From: Puccinia triticina
Taxonomy: Eukaryota; Basidiomycota; Pucciniomycetes; Pucciniales; Pucciniaceae
Length of the DNA: 64,000 nt
Assembly (NCBI RefSeq): GCF_026914185.1
Contig: NC_070565.1
Coordinates: 5,208,001-5,272,000, forward strand
Direction: 5' to 3'
Below are positions 47,806 through 58,205 of this stretch, in pieces (the stretch's first letter is position 1; the number at the start of each line of letters is the position of its first letter). Under the pieces are notes generated by a model. It worked only from the letters and a program-made list of their open reading frames with translations, was not told the DNA's origin and searched no databases. The translations under genes and the position numbers were made by a program.

Positions 47806-49145
47806 TAGGGGGGTTCACAATTGGATTTCACCAGCAACTTTTTATCACCTCACCAGTAGAGATGCGCACCCTGCGCAATTAAATTTTTAGCTGGACACCA
47901 GGAGGATTTTATGCCGCCTGAGCAAAGGAAACGTACTGGTGCCCATCACACCATGAACCTGGGCGGGTCAAGACCGGCCATCAATCTCACACACCTCAAC
48001 CTACATATGAAAGGTCGATCATCAGGTCAACCAGTCAACCAACACCCATACATGCACCCCACTCGATGAACAACCTGGTCATCCAGTGGATACATACTCC
48101 ATCATCAAGTAGGGTGTGTATCCACTCGATGGCCGGACTGGGTCATCGGTGTGTATCCACTCAATGACTGGACCGGGTCATCGGTGTGTATCCACTCCTT
48201 ACTCCACTCGATGACCTGGTCCGGCCATCAAGTGGATACACCCCACTCAATAGCCCGACCGGGTCATTGAACACACCCCACTCGATGACCGGCTTGGTCA
48301 TCAAGTGGATAACTACTCCACTCAATGTCCCGGTACGGCTATCGAGTGGATACACACTCCACTCGATGGCCAGACCAGGACATCGAGTTGAGTAGTTATC
48401 CACTCAATGGCCAATCCGGTCATCAGGTGGATATTCACTCCACTCGATGTCCCGTTCAGTTCATTGAGTGGAGCAGGGAGCCCACTTGATGACCAACCCG
48501 GTCATTGGTGGAGTAGTTGTCCACTCACCAACTCGGTCATTGGTGGAGTAGTTATCCACTAGATGACCGGGTTGGTCATCTAGTGGAGTAGTTATCCACT
48601 CAATGACCCAGTCCGGCCATTGAGTGGAGTGTATGTGTCCACTCGATGACCTGGTCCGGCCATCGAGTCGGTATGGATGACCCAATTGGGTCATTGAGTG
48701 AAGTGTGTACCCACTTGATGACCCTGTCCGGTTATCAAGTCGAGTATGTGGTTATCCACTTGATGACCGGCTAGGTCATCAAGTGGAGTGTGTGCAGTTG
48801 ATGACCAACCCGGGTCATTGAGTGGAGTGTGTATCCACTTGATGACCAGGTTAGTCATTGAGTGGGGTGTGTGCGTGTGTCCAATCACTGGTGTTGGGGA
48901 AGAGTTGAGTGTGTACCCGACCCGATGACCCGTGTTGACCAGCCATTGGATGGAGTTATGAATTCCAGGTGATGACTGGTATTGACCGGTCATCAGAAGG
49001 GGTGCCGTAAAATTTTGCTGGTCCCGGTTGAATGACCAGCAAAATTTTACCATTTCTGGTGGTAATTTTATGGCCCAAATGTGCACCAGCAAGGAAGATT
49101 TTATGGGGTCACCAGGAGCCAAAAATCCAATTGTGAACCCCCCTA
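47806..49145. mobile_element. 1.34-kb element with the same TIR as copy A, filled with a hairpin array
   Basis: Starts TAGGGGGGTTCACAATTGG and ends CCAATTGTGAACCCCCCTA; 22 bp of the inverted repeat are perfect. It abuts copy A with one base between. The interior (about 48060-48960) is a hairpin minisatellite of units such as CCACTCGATGACC...GGTCATCGAGTGGA, many followed by GTGTATCC or TAGTTATCC. Subterminal sequences (CCAGCAA.TTTTT, AATTTTA.GG) differ from copy A. No coding capacity. Confidence 0.8.
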
Positions 49146-49367
49146 ATGAACGCGCTTGACCTGACAACAGCCGGTGGGAAAAGTGGCAAGATGCCGGCCT
49201 CCAGGCTAACCCAAAAAAAAGGGCAGAGGGGGCCAAGACAAAGTCCGCCCATCACAGGGACACGTCACCCTTGGCCCTGACTGATCCACCCGCCTCATTT
49301 TTTCTAAGTCCGCTCATTGGATCACCACCACCCTCCATCTCCCCCACCCTCACCAACCCACATCCTA

Positions 49368-49486
49368 GGGTCCAGATGGCCTAGTGGTAACCATCACCCA
49401 CGGAAGCTTGGTGTCTCCCCTGCGACAACATAGTATAATCACTTCGAAGAGAGTGACGAGTCCAGCGTTCAAATCCTGGTGGACCC
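49368..49486 (+). other. tRNA-like or SINE-head sequence
   Basis: GGGTCCA at 49368 pairs perfectly with TGGACCC at 49480. An A-box-like TGGCCTAGTGGTAACCATC and a B-box-like GTTCAAATCC lie at the right ends. At 119 nt, with an imperfect T stem, it does not fold as a normal tRNA. A tRNA-derived SINE or a tRNA with intron and long arm are both possible. Confidence 0.4.
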
Positions 49487-50261
49487 AACCCCTGGCCGCT
49501 ACCAATTATGCGCTTGGACAACTACACACCACCCATTCAACCTTCAACCCACTTATTAGTTGTCCACTTTATATGTATAAAAACTCTTCAATTTAAATAC
49601 CCCTTACCCAATTGAATCAACCTGAAAAATGGTTGCACCCCATCCAACCCACAAACCCACATCACAACTCATTGTCCCTACTTGTTAAGATTGCCACATC
49701 CTCTACAGAACTTGGCCCCATAGAAACAAGTACTGTAAAAAAAAACCACAAACATAACTAACAAAAATGCTTGTAGGTAGATATCATGATATTTGTACAC
49801 GGCGGGGGTACTTCCTGCCCCGCCTGTTTGTGGAACCGACAAGAGGAGGGTGATCCGTGGAGCCAACGAGGATTGGCTTGGTAACCCCTTGGTAAGCTCG
49901 TCGGTTCCACGAAACAGGTTTTTTCCACGTGGAACCAATGGGCTTCACACTTTTCCCCGTCGGTTCCACGATGTGCCTTCCTGGCATGCGTGGAGACCAC
50001 GTCAGCTTGTTGCTCACGTTGGTTCCACGGGATTTTTTTTTTTTTTACTTCCAGCCAAGACCACCTCAGGCTGGTCCTGAGGTTTTGAAAGTCCAACAAA
50101 ACTCGATTTTGAAGAGAGGAAAAAAAAACTTGAAAAAAAAAACTTGAGAAAAAAACTTGAGAAAAAAACCTATTGCGAACCCGATTGCAAACCATTGTTT
50201 GGGTGGTTGATAGAGTGTAACGAAGCGTCATACAGGAATGTGAAATGGCTGTGTTGCACCA
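49487..50261. other. Spacer with inverted GGTTCCACG words
   Basis: 49830-50030 repeats CGGTTCCACG and CCACGTGGAACC in both orientations, giving short hairpins. T and A runs occur near 50030 and 50110-50165. No gene. Confidence 0.4.
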
Positions 50262-51454
50262 CCAGCAAACAGCTGACGTAACCCGGATTTCGTTGCGCTG
50301 ACGAAATCCAAACTCAAATTCAAACTCGCGCCCCGGCGCTGTCGTCACCTGCCGTGGATTTCGTCACCTGCCATTCTCAGTGGCAGGTGCAAGAGAGCAC
50401 GACTCCCTCAATGGCTGGTGCTAACCGGTCATCAAGGGGACACACACACCTCCCTTGATGGCCCGTCTGGACCGGCCATCAAGAGGAACACACAACATTA
50501 TCTCGTTGGCCGGTCAGTACCGGCCAGCAAGAGTAAGGCACTGTTTGCACTCTCGATGGCCGCTACTGACCGGCCATCAAAAGGTGACACATATACCCCT
50601 CGGTGGCCTGTCAGTACACCGGCCATCGAGACAAAAACACTAAACTCTCGATGGCCCGTACTGGCCGGCCATCAAGAGAAAAACTCTCTTGGTCATGTGT
50701 ATACACATCACCCTCAATGGCCCGTCAGTACCGGCCATCGAGAGGAACATAATACACTCTTGATGGCCTGGACTGATCGGCCATCGAGAGGACATGCGCA
50801 TCTCGCACAGTGACCCAACTGGTCATTGAGAGCAAAGCGCTTCACTCTCGATGGCCAGTCAGCGCAGGCCATCAAGAGTGTAGTATATTCCTCTTGATGG
50901 CCGGTACTGACGGGCCACCGAGTGGGGTGTGTATTTCCTCTCGATGGCCAATCAGTCCAGGCCATCGAGAGTGTATTATGTTCCTCTCGATGGCCGGTAC
51001 TGACGGGCCATCGAGGGTGATGTGTATACACATCACCAAGAGAGTTTTGATCTCGATGGCCGGCCAGTACGGGCCATTGAGAGTTTGGTGTTTTTGTCTT
51101 GATGGCCGTTGTACTGACAGGCCATTGAGGGGTATGTGTATCACCTCTTGATGGCCGGTCAGTAGCGGCCATCGAGAGTATAAATAGTGCTTTACTCTTG
51201 CTGGCCGGTACTGACCGGCCATTGAGAGGGTGTAGGGTGTTCCTCTTGATGGCCGGTACAGACGGGCCATCAAGGGAGCTAGGTGTGTGTGTCCCCTCGA
51301 TGACCGGTTAGCACTGGCCATCGAGGGGATTGTTGTGCTCTCTTGCACCTGCCACTGAGAATGGCAGGTGACAACACACCCGGGGCGCGGGTTTGAATTG
51401 GAATCTGGATTACGTCAGCGCGACGAAATCCGGATTACGTCACCTGTTTGCTGG
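50262..51454. mobile_element. Foldback element made of nested hairpins, copy 2
   Basis: The left end CCAGCAAACAGCTGACGTAA and the right end (inverted CCAGCAAACAGGTGACGTAA) start an inverted repeat spanning the full 1193 bp, centre near 50860. Both arms show the same sequence of parts at high identity: CGGATTTCGT.GCGCTGACG, a CACCTGCCATTCTCAGTGGC hairpin, then units such as CTCGATGGCC...GGCCATCGAGAG separated by spacers that also match between arms (GTGTATACACATCACC, GAACATAATACACTC). Homologous to the copy at 35089-36228. A possible target duplication GTGTTG lies 6-9 bp outside each end, but it is not clean. Confidence 0.88.
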
Positions 51455-51900
51455 CAGTGTTGTGTAGCACTCCCTCTCACCCAGGCTCCCTGTGCTTGTT
51501 GTGGGTTCGAGTCCCACTGATGATAATTTTTAACGGGCTCCTCCCGCTAAATTTTTCAGCCCCGCCTACGTGGCCACGTGGATTCCACGGGTACACATCT
51601 GTAAGTATCCGTGGAATCCTCGGGGCCATCACGAGGTGCCCCCGTGATCCACTTGGTGGAGGTCACGTGAACGTGTGGACCAGCAGCCGCTGGTCCGACC
51701 TCGCGCGCGGCTACCACGTGGAGTCCTCGTGGATTCCGCGTGATTTCCCCGTGGATGGACTCCCCGGGTGTAGTGTGCAATGCCAAAGGCAAAATTACAC
51801 TTTTTTAAAAAAAAACCCACATCCTCAGATGTGTCCCTCTGCGCCTGCCTCCTCCTTGCCCGGCCCACACCCCATCCACAGCACGCCCACCTCCACATCA
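51455..51900. other. Spacer with a B-box-like tRNA segment
   Basis: GTTGTGGGTTCGAGTCCCAC near 51500 is a good Pol III B box/T arm. With the upstream sequence this may be a tRNA-derived SINE head. 51555-51780 repeats CACGTGGATTCC and CCACGTGGAGTCC words. No gene. Confidence 0.4.
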
Positions 51901-51905
51901 CATCC

Positions 51906-52104
51906 TGTTAGATTACCCGTATGTTGAGTACCATATGCTTGTATGTAGTGATGCTTATACTAAGCCTATCATAACCACAACTCTACCGGTTCTCTTCCTT
52001 TCCCTTTTCCTCACTGAGATACTACTCGATATTCACTGGTCAAGGCAATCCCGTGAGTCTCGACAGCCTAGCTTGAGTTCAGTCCCTGCCGGTGTCCCTC
52101 AACA
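51906..52104 (+). repeat. 5' LTR of the Gag-only element
   Basis: Begins TGTTAG and ends CAACA; precedes the primer-binding-site-like sequence at 52105-52117. Confidence 0.9.
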
Positions 52105-52247
52105 GGTTATGAGACCCATTGTCTCACTCATACTTCGACAATTTTTTTTATCTTCACCTCCTCCAAGTTTCAGAATTGAACTGGCTCTAGTTCTTGTTTT
52201 ACTGGTTCCCAACCTTGCTCAACCAATTGATTTCAATCGGACTTGCA

Positions 52248-53111
52248 ATGTTGTATCGTCAAGTTCAAAACGTCTTGAATCTGGTTCAGTCAATCGAACA
52301 GTTAGATGGCACCGAGTCTGTCTTTCCACGTTGGCGATCTCGCATCGAGGCTGCGCTAGGCATGCAAAACACGCTGGATATAGTCAAGGGCACTCTTCCT
52401 CGACCTAAGGAAGACCCCAAACCAGGCACCTCCGCTTGCTCGGCTGACTACTCCAAAGGCTACAACCCCAAGGACATTGCTGCTGACTGGGACGCACTTT
52501 TGGAACTAGCATGCTCCACCATCAGATGGACGCTGACCGATGCTCTTGGCCAGCGTTATCGAAAAGTCAAGCCTGCTTTTCGTCTCTTCTCAAAAATCGT
52601 TAATGCATACGAAAAGAATACCAGAGCTCGTCGGATCCGCCTGCATGAAGCATTTTGGAACGTTCGACATGATCCGGACGAGCCAATTGCACTCTGGATT
52701 GGACGTGTTTGGGTTGCCGCCGATGATCTACTAACGGTCAGCGAATTACCTACCGATAGACAAATCGCAGATCGCCTTGTCGGTGGACTCAATCCCTTGT
52801 GGTCCAACGTCCGGGATTCTATTGTGTATACCGCTGTGGAGATGTCGCTTGATGACACAACTGCGACTCTGGAGGCTCATGAGGTCAGCTTGAACGGTAC
52901 AAAAGCCAACGACATCGTCTCCGCCTCCGCCGCCAACACCAAACGTTTCGGTTGTTCCAACTGCGGAAGACAAGGCCATCGCTCACCCGACTGCCAAAAA
53001 CCAAAGTGCTACGCTAAAACCAAGGCTGGTGCCGCCACCGCTGTCAAACTAGGCGGCTACGGTTCTGACTCCCAAGACGAAGAAGATAAAATCAATGTCA
53101 TTTATGAGTAG
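52248..53111 (+). CDS. Copia-type Gag polyprotein (nucleocapsid with CCHC knuckle)
   Basis: 287 aa, fully open. It starts at the first ATG after the primer-binding site in this frame (MLYRQVQNVLNLVQSIEQLD). The fold family is the UBN2/DUF4219-type Gag of copia elements: FPRWRSRIEAAL at the start, then WDALLELACSTIRWTLTDAL, FSKIVNAYEKNTRARRIRLH and LPTDRQIADRLVGGLNP. A CCHC zinc knuckle CSNCGRQGHRSPDC follows near residue 250, and the protein ends with an acidic tail. It would form the virus-like particle and bind the element RNA. No pol gene follows; the stop is about 165 bp before the 3' LTR. The open frame despite LTR divergence suggests it has been maintained. Confidence 0.88.
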   Translation: MLYRQVQNVLNLVQSIEQLDGTESVFPRWRSRIEAALGMQNTLDIVKGTLPRPKEDPKPGTSACSADYSKGYNPKDIAADWDALLELACSTIRWTLTDALGQRYRKVKPAFRLFSKIVNAYEKNTRARRIRLHEAFWNVRHDPDEPIALWIGRVWVAADDLLTVSELPTDRQIADRLVGGLNPLWSNVRDSIVYTAVEMSLDDTTATLEAHEVSLNGTKANDIVSASAANTKRFGCSNCGRQGHRSPDCQKPKCYAKTKAGAATAVKLGGYGSDSQDEEDKINVIYE

Positions 53112-53275
53112 CTGCACTATCTCTGCTGTCACCCTTTATTTTTTCTTAGTACACTAAAATCTCATTTTATGCCTACACCAATGATATTCTACTGTTACCA
53201 GTACAATATAAAAATTGTTTTCAATTATTTTTCTATCTACTATACTGATTAGTCTTAGTTATCAGCAAGGGGGGA

Positions 53276-53471
53276 TGTTAGATTACCCGTATGTTGGGTA
53301 CCATATGCTTGTATGTAGTGATGCTTATACTAAGACTATCATATCCACAACTCTACCGGTTCTCTTCCTTTCCCTTTTCCTCACTGAAATACTACTTGAT
53401 ATTCACTGGTCAAGGCAATCCCGTGAGTCTTGACAGCCTAGCTTGAGTTCAGTCCCTGGTGTCCCTCAACA
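53276..53471 (+). repeat. 3' LTR of the Gag-only element
   Basis: 196 bp, preceded by a purine tract. It matches the 5' LTR except for a few substitutions, two of them CpG-type, and a 3-nt gap near the end. Confidence 0.9.
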
Positions 53472-53476
53472 CATCC

Positions 53477-55306
53477 TCTATTGAGCTGCGCACCTCGCTT
53501 GGCTCCATTGGCTCCTTTTCTTGCGTGGAATGGTCAAGCATGAGCAAACTCACATGCGCAACTTAGTCAGTCCGATATTCCTGATTCCTGAGGGTGATAT
53601 TTCTGTATCTTTTTGTCTTGGTAACTTGGCTGATCTCTTATATTTATCCCCTCAGCTCTTGTCAAACGTTTGACAAGACTCGCGGCCTTGTGAGCTTGGG
53701 CCGGTCCCAAAGCTCTTTGATCTAATTGTCTCTATCGAGCGCTCCTTCCAGCCAAGGGGGATTTTGCAAGGTCCAGACGACATCTGGGGAGATATCAACT
53801 CTGGAGTCATGGTGCGCATTGCCATGCTCCGCTGTGATGAACAAAAGTGGTCACTGTGTAGAAATGTCAGGACCCCACCGCTCCAAGATGATTCCCAGGT
53901 AAAGTCGGGTGATCTGGAGAAACTCCGCTCCACAGCTCCGCCGCGTTGTAAGGCTCTGATTGGGATAAATAAAGTAAAGCACGTAAAATAATCTAGCTCC
54001 GCAAAGTAAACAGTAAAATAAAGCTCCGCCGCGTAAAGAAGATAACTCCGCCACAAAACTCTGCAAAAACCGCAATAAAACAGCCGTAAAGCAAGCACAA
54101 AACTCTGCAAAGCACAACCGTAACACATATAAAGCATGTCCGCAACGTAAAACTCCGCTCCGCAACGTACACAAAGTAAAAGAAGCACAACCATCCGCAA
54201 AGTAAAGTAAAAAAAACCGTAAAAAGAGAGTCTGTGGGGAGTATATGATGATGAATCCTCCCTCCTCCACTGTGGTTTTATAGAGAAAAAGGAAGAGAAC
54301 TAAAAGATATCCTCCGCCCGCCTCCCACGCACGCCATCCGCTAACTCCGTTCACACACGCACACTCGTCATCCGCCAAGCGCTTTACACACGCACGTCAT
54401 CCGCCAAGCTCCGCTCTCACGCCAACTCCTGTCGCCTCTGCCGCTCGCCTTTGACCGCCGTCAAACTCCTCTCTCTAGCTTCCACGCCCCTGTCTAGCCT
54501 ATGATGTCAGGATCCCACACACCGCCCTTCTGGCTGCCACGACTTCCCCCAATCAACACCTCCGCTATCCAGTCCGCGCTGGCCTGCTTAGTCTGAGTCC
54601 AGTTCCGCCGTCGAGCTCCGCGCGCCGCCGCCTTCAGTTGTGCGCTCCGCTCCGCTCCGTTCCGCACCGTTTCCGCACCATTTCTGCCCTGTTTCCCCAC
54701 CGCCTGTGCGCCGCACTGATTGCTCTGTGGAAAATTTGACACAAGTTCAAGAACTGATCACCACACCGCCTTGGCCTCTAGTTCCTTAGTTAAACATGCC
54801 CCATAGGTAGAAATTCAACAGCTTGTTTCTAGTGAGGATCACTTGATGCTGTCATTTTTTATTTCTTAGACTCTCAAGTAATAAACAAGTTACAGTCAAA
54901 TTGATATTTCCCAAATTCCTACTAGTTCAGCCGTTTGTCAGATCCTACCAAGGTCACAACTCCCAAATCAGACATTCCCCAGGGCTCAGAAAATTGGGGT
55001 TGTTTGATGAAGAATACATGATTACACTTTCCAATTTCTGTTCCAAACCATCAAGTAGTACAAGACCTACAATGAAATCTTCTCCTACTAACACCTGATT
55101 TGCCCAAACCTTGCCAAGCCACAACTCCCAATTAAAGCTTATCCCAACCATCTGGATTTAGTGTTTACAGAAATTGAATACTGTTAAATTGAACTAAACA
55201 AAAAGCACACATAAAAGCTACACATGAGCTAAACAAAGAGAATGCGGGGGAAGGAATTCAGTGCATAATTATGTCAACACTTGACAGCACACCACTTGTT
55301 TGCTTA
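53477..55306. other. Spacer with CTCCGC(A)AAGTAAA-rich repeat
   Basis: 53930-54230 repeats GCTCCGC..GTAAA words in a loose tandem pattern, and 54310-54700 is rich in CATCCGCCAAGCTCCGC-type words. ORFs on the minus strand are repeat artefacts. 54740-55306 shows a degenerate repeat of CCTACCAAGGTCACAACTCCC-type words and no gene. Confidence 0.4.
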
Positions 55307-56007
55307 GGCCCCGTTTGGCAGCAATAATGCTATTTGATGTTGTGCACTTACCTAATGTGATGCACATCACTCTTGAATTTCATATCTTTCACTATAACAC
55401 AAGTGTTTGGCTGCCACTCGCGTCATACAGCTTTCCTACATAACAAGCTCCATGGCCGGTAAATACCGGCCATCAAGCAAACATACTGGCAAGGCCAATG
55501 GAGTGTTTAAATCCTCTTGACGATGGCTGGTACACGGTCGTCAAAGGGAATACAGAGTCCCTTTCGGGGAACAAATAGTCCCATCAATGACCATTGGTCA
55601 TCTCCCTTCAATGACCAATGGTCATCAAGGAGAATACAAAGTCCCTTTTATGACCAATGACCAATGGTCATCAAGGGGTTGGCTCATTGATTGGAGTGTG
55701 TACTCTGCTTGGTGACTGGTACAAAGTCTGTACCAGCCATTGAGGAGAGTAACAGAGGTATGTAGAGTTGGGGGTGTGTTGTGTAAGGGTGCCGATATCA
55801 CCCCAAATACACCCCCAGGGGTACTGTATTGGAAATGGCGGGGATGATGAGGAGTGATGAGGAGTGATGAGGAAAGTTGTGAATCTGATGACCCTCATAA
55901 CTTCTCAAATCTTCCAAACATGCAAGTGATACAATATGGGCCTTGGTGAGGCCCGGTTATAGAAAAGAAGTGGTTATTACATAACATCACTGCGGCCAAA
56001 CGGGGCC
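55307..56007. mobile_element. TIR element with hairpin minisatellite
   Basis: Ends are GGCCCCGTTTGGCAGCA and, inverted, GGCCCCGTTTGGCCGCA. Flanks are TTA at the left and TTC at the right, so a 3-bp duplication may have been mutated. 55440-55740 holds hairpin units such as CATGGCCGGTAAATACCGGCCAT and CAATGACCATTGGTCAT. 701 bp, no coding capacity. Confidence 0.7.
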
Positions 56008-56989
56008 TTCGATTTTCCTTGCTAACACAGGCCAAGATACTGCAAATGACAGTTGTATGAACAAATATTCATGACAGCGGTGATAAAGCCCGTTGAGGGG
56101 AACAGACTGACAGCAGCCTCAGCAGCGGTGACGGTGGTGGTGTTTTGTTTGAAGATGGTGAGAATAGGGCTGTTTTTTGGTTGACGCTGAGCACGTTTGG
56201 TTGTAGAGTGCCTGTGTAAGGTGATCTATCCTTGCCGTCCCTGAGATGGTCTCCTTGGCGCGAAAGACCACTAGTCAACTCGGATCAGCCCCATTAGATA
56301 CACCACCAATCCTTCCACCCCGGCCATCAATGGCTTCATGAAGAAAGAGATGTACAAAAGCGTCAGTCAGCTTGGATAGGCCCCATTTGATCCATCACCA
56401 ATCCTCTGCCACTGCGTGAAGACAAAGATGAATGACAAGCTTTGAGTAGGCCGCTTGATTGGATTTCCGCAGAGAAATAACCTAGTTGTTGGATGATGTT
56501 GAACGGCCGCTTGTGGCCAGAGACAATGGGCAATGTTGGATGTGGCCGGTCGGCAGTGACTGGCAGCCTAAACAAATATGTATATGTGCATGTATGCACA
56601 TAGTGGGCGGCAGAGACTAAAGAGTGCTGCGAGGCCCAGCGGTGCACACAGCCATGGAAGCCAATGGAACCTTGGTTCCAAGCTCGGAACTTGCTTAGCC
56701 ATCGAACTTAACAAAGTCCCTGGAGACTTTGGGCCCCGGGGGGTATGCTGAACTCGCAAAGCAAGCCTTTGTCAGGAAGGACTTACACCATATCAACCCA
56801 AGCTTGCATGGCTAGAATGAAATTTTCACGCCACTTTTCCTTTTTTTAATTCCACAGATCACGTATTGCTCAAATGTTGCTACTATTTTACTTCCTTCAA
56901 GACCCAACATGCTGAGCAAAATTTTGGTATTTTTTTTCTATCTTTTTCCATACCAGCATTTTACTAGAATTAAAATAAGAAAAATGCAA
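56008..56989. other. Spacer with a diverged duplication
   Basis: GGATCAGCCCCATTAGAT...CACCAATCC near 56281 and GGATAGGCCCCATTTGAT...CACCAATCC near 56376 are diverged tandem copies. No gene recognised. Confidence 0.4.
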
Positions 56990-57192
56990 TAGGGGGGTTC
57001 ACAATTGAATTTTTTAAAACTTTGGAGGTCAATTTAAGGCCTTTATGAACACAATTTTAAAATTTTGGCAAGATGTCCAGAAAAAGGTGTGACTGATCAA
57101 TCAGTGCAATTTATCAACTTTTTAAAAATATGTTCATAAACAGGTTAAAATGGGTCCTAAAGTTTTACAAGTTTCAATTTTGAACCCCCCTA
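56990..57192. mobile_element. TA-flanked MITE (copy C)
   Basis: TAGGGGGGTTCACAATTG at the left and AATTTTGAACCCCCCTA at the right, 203 bp. The interior is homologous to copy A at 47600-47804 (AAGGCCTTTATGAACA, ATATGTTCATAAACAGG). Confidence 0.85.
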
Positions 57193-57280
57193 ATGTATAG
57201 AGTCACCAATTAGAATCTTAGCCAATTCTGTAATTCCTTTCATCTCCGTAACGCACAGACCCTCAGAATTATGTGATCTT

Positions 57281-58133
57281 TGTGAGAATATAGAAAACTG
57301 AAGTGTATTTCTTAAATAAGTATAAATAACTTAAAAGAGAAATACATGAAGTTGTTTTAACAATTCTGTTTTAAAGTTAATAGTATGTTTACCTGAAGGC
57401 AGAAAGAATCTGCTAATCGATAACACGTAATAGTTTTTGACCTTAGATAAACTGATGACTACAATTGTATTGGTATTGACCAGCGATGTCTGTCAAAAGA
57501 AAAGGTTTATCTTAGTTAGTTTTTATTGTTTGTTTCTTATATTGCAAAGACAAAGTGAAAAGTCTTTTACTCGATGATCAATAGTCAGTTCGACAATATC
57601 CGAGTAAAAGCTTCTTCAGCTTTGTTTTGATTTTGATTGATTGTTATCAATCAATGAGCTTATTCGAGCGGCTAGACTCAAACTGGTTTGTTTCCAAGAG
57701 GAAGAAGTTAATAAGAACTTCTTCTCTTTAGTTTTTAGTTTAGGTTTGATTTAGTAACAAATGACTTACGAAGAAATCGTAGTGCGTTTGCTTAAGCTGT
57801 TTGGTGTCTGGGTTGCGATTTTGGAGTTCGTACTGAAAGAGAAGTTGAACTTGTTAGTTCATCTCAATCAGCCGAGTATTGAAATCTTGTTTGTCTATTA
57901 CTCACGAGGAGTATAGCGATCTGAGATTGCTAAGGTTTTTTGTAATTGAGAGTGTTCCGTCACTATTCGGCACAACAGCGCAAAGCTTCTTGTGGTGAAG
58001 TTCATGCGGAAGACCTGTCACAAGTTTGATCATAAGAATAAATGAATATTCAATATGAAGGTTTTTAGTAAGTGTACTCGAGGTACTACTCACAATTGTT
58101 ACTCCTCTTAAGAGGGATGACTGGATTCCAACA
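57281..58133 (-). repeat. 3' LTR of the copia element
   Basis: Plus-strand start TGTGAGAATATAG, end GATTCCAACA; 853 bp. Contains a 63-codon ORF on the minus strand (57902-58093) that is identical in the other LTR and has no recognised domain. Confidence 0.95.
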
Positions 58134-58205
58134 TTCCGCTGTGCTTCGAGTTGAAAGATTCAAAGCTGACTTGGAGCCGCATGAGATTCCGATGGCTTTG
58201 AGAGA

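Larger units (their letters stand above)
51906..53471 (+). mobile_element. Gag-only copia-type LTR element (TR-GAG-like)
   Basis: 5' LTR 51906-52104 (199 bp) and 3' LTR 53276-53471 (196 bp), both TGTTAGATTACCCGTATGTT... to ...CCCTCAACA. Perfect 5-bp target duplications CATCC lie at 51901-51905 and 53472-53476. A primer-binding-site-like GGTTATGAGACCC follows the 5' LTR, and a polypurine tract (AAGGGGGGA) precedes the 3' LTR. Between them only Gag is encoded; there is no protease, integrase, reverse transcriptase or RNase H. The LTRs differ by six substitutions and one 3-nt indel by my reading. It must rely on another element's enzymes. Confidence 0.92.

Noticed and set aside
50418..51348. ORFs of 113-158 aa in both directions across the foldback unit
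   Set aside because: Same reason: mirror-image repeats translate into similar repeated peptides on both strands (MAGTDGPS, WPVSTGH).
53652..54378. Cys/Phe/Leu-rich minus-strand ORFs (175-182 aa) that could look like membrane proteins
   Set aside because: They lie over a CTCCGC..GTAAA repeat and show repeat-derived composition only.
57902..58093. 63-aa ORF in each copia LTR
   Set aside because: Identical in both LTRs because the LTRs are identical; no domain and no sign of selection.
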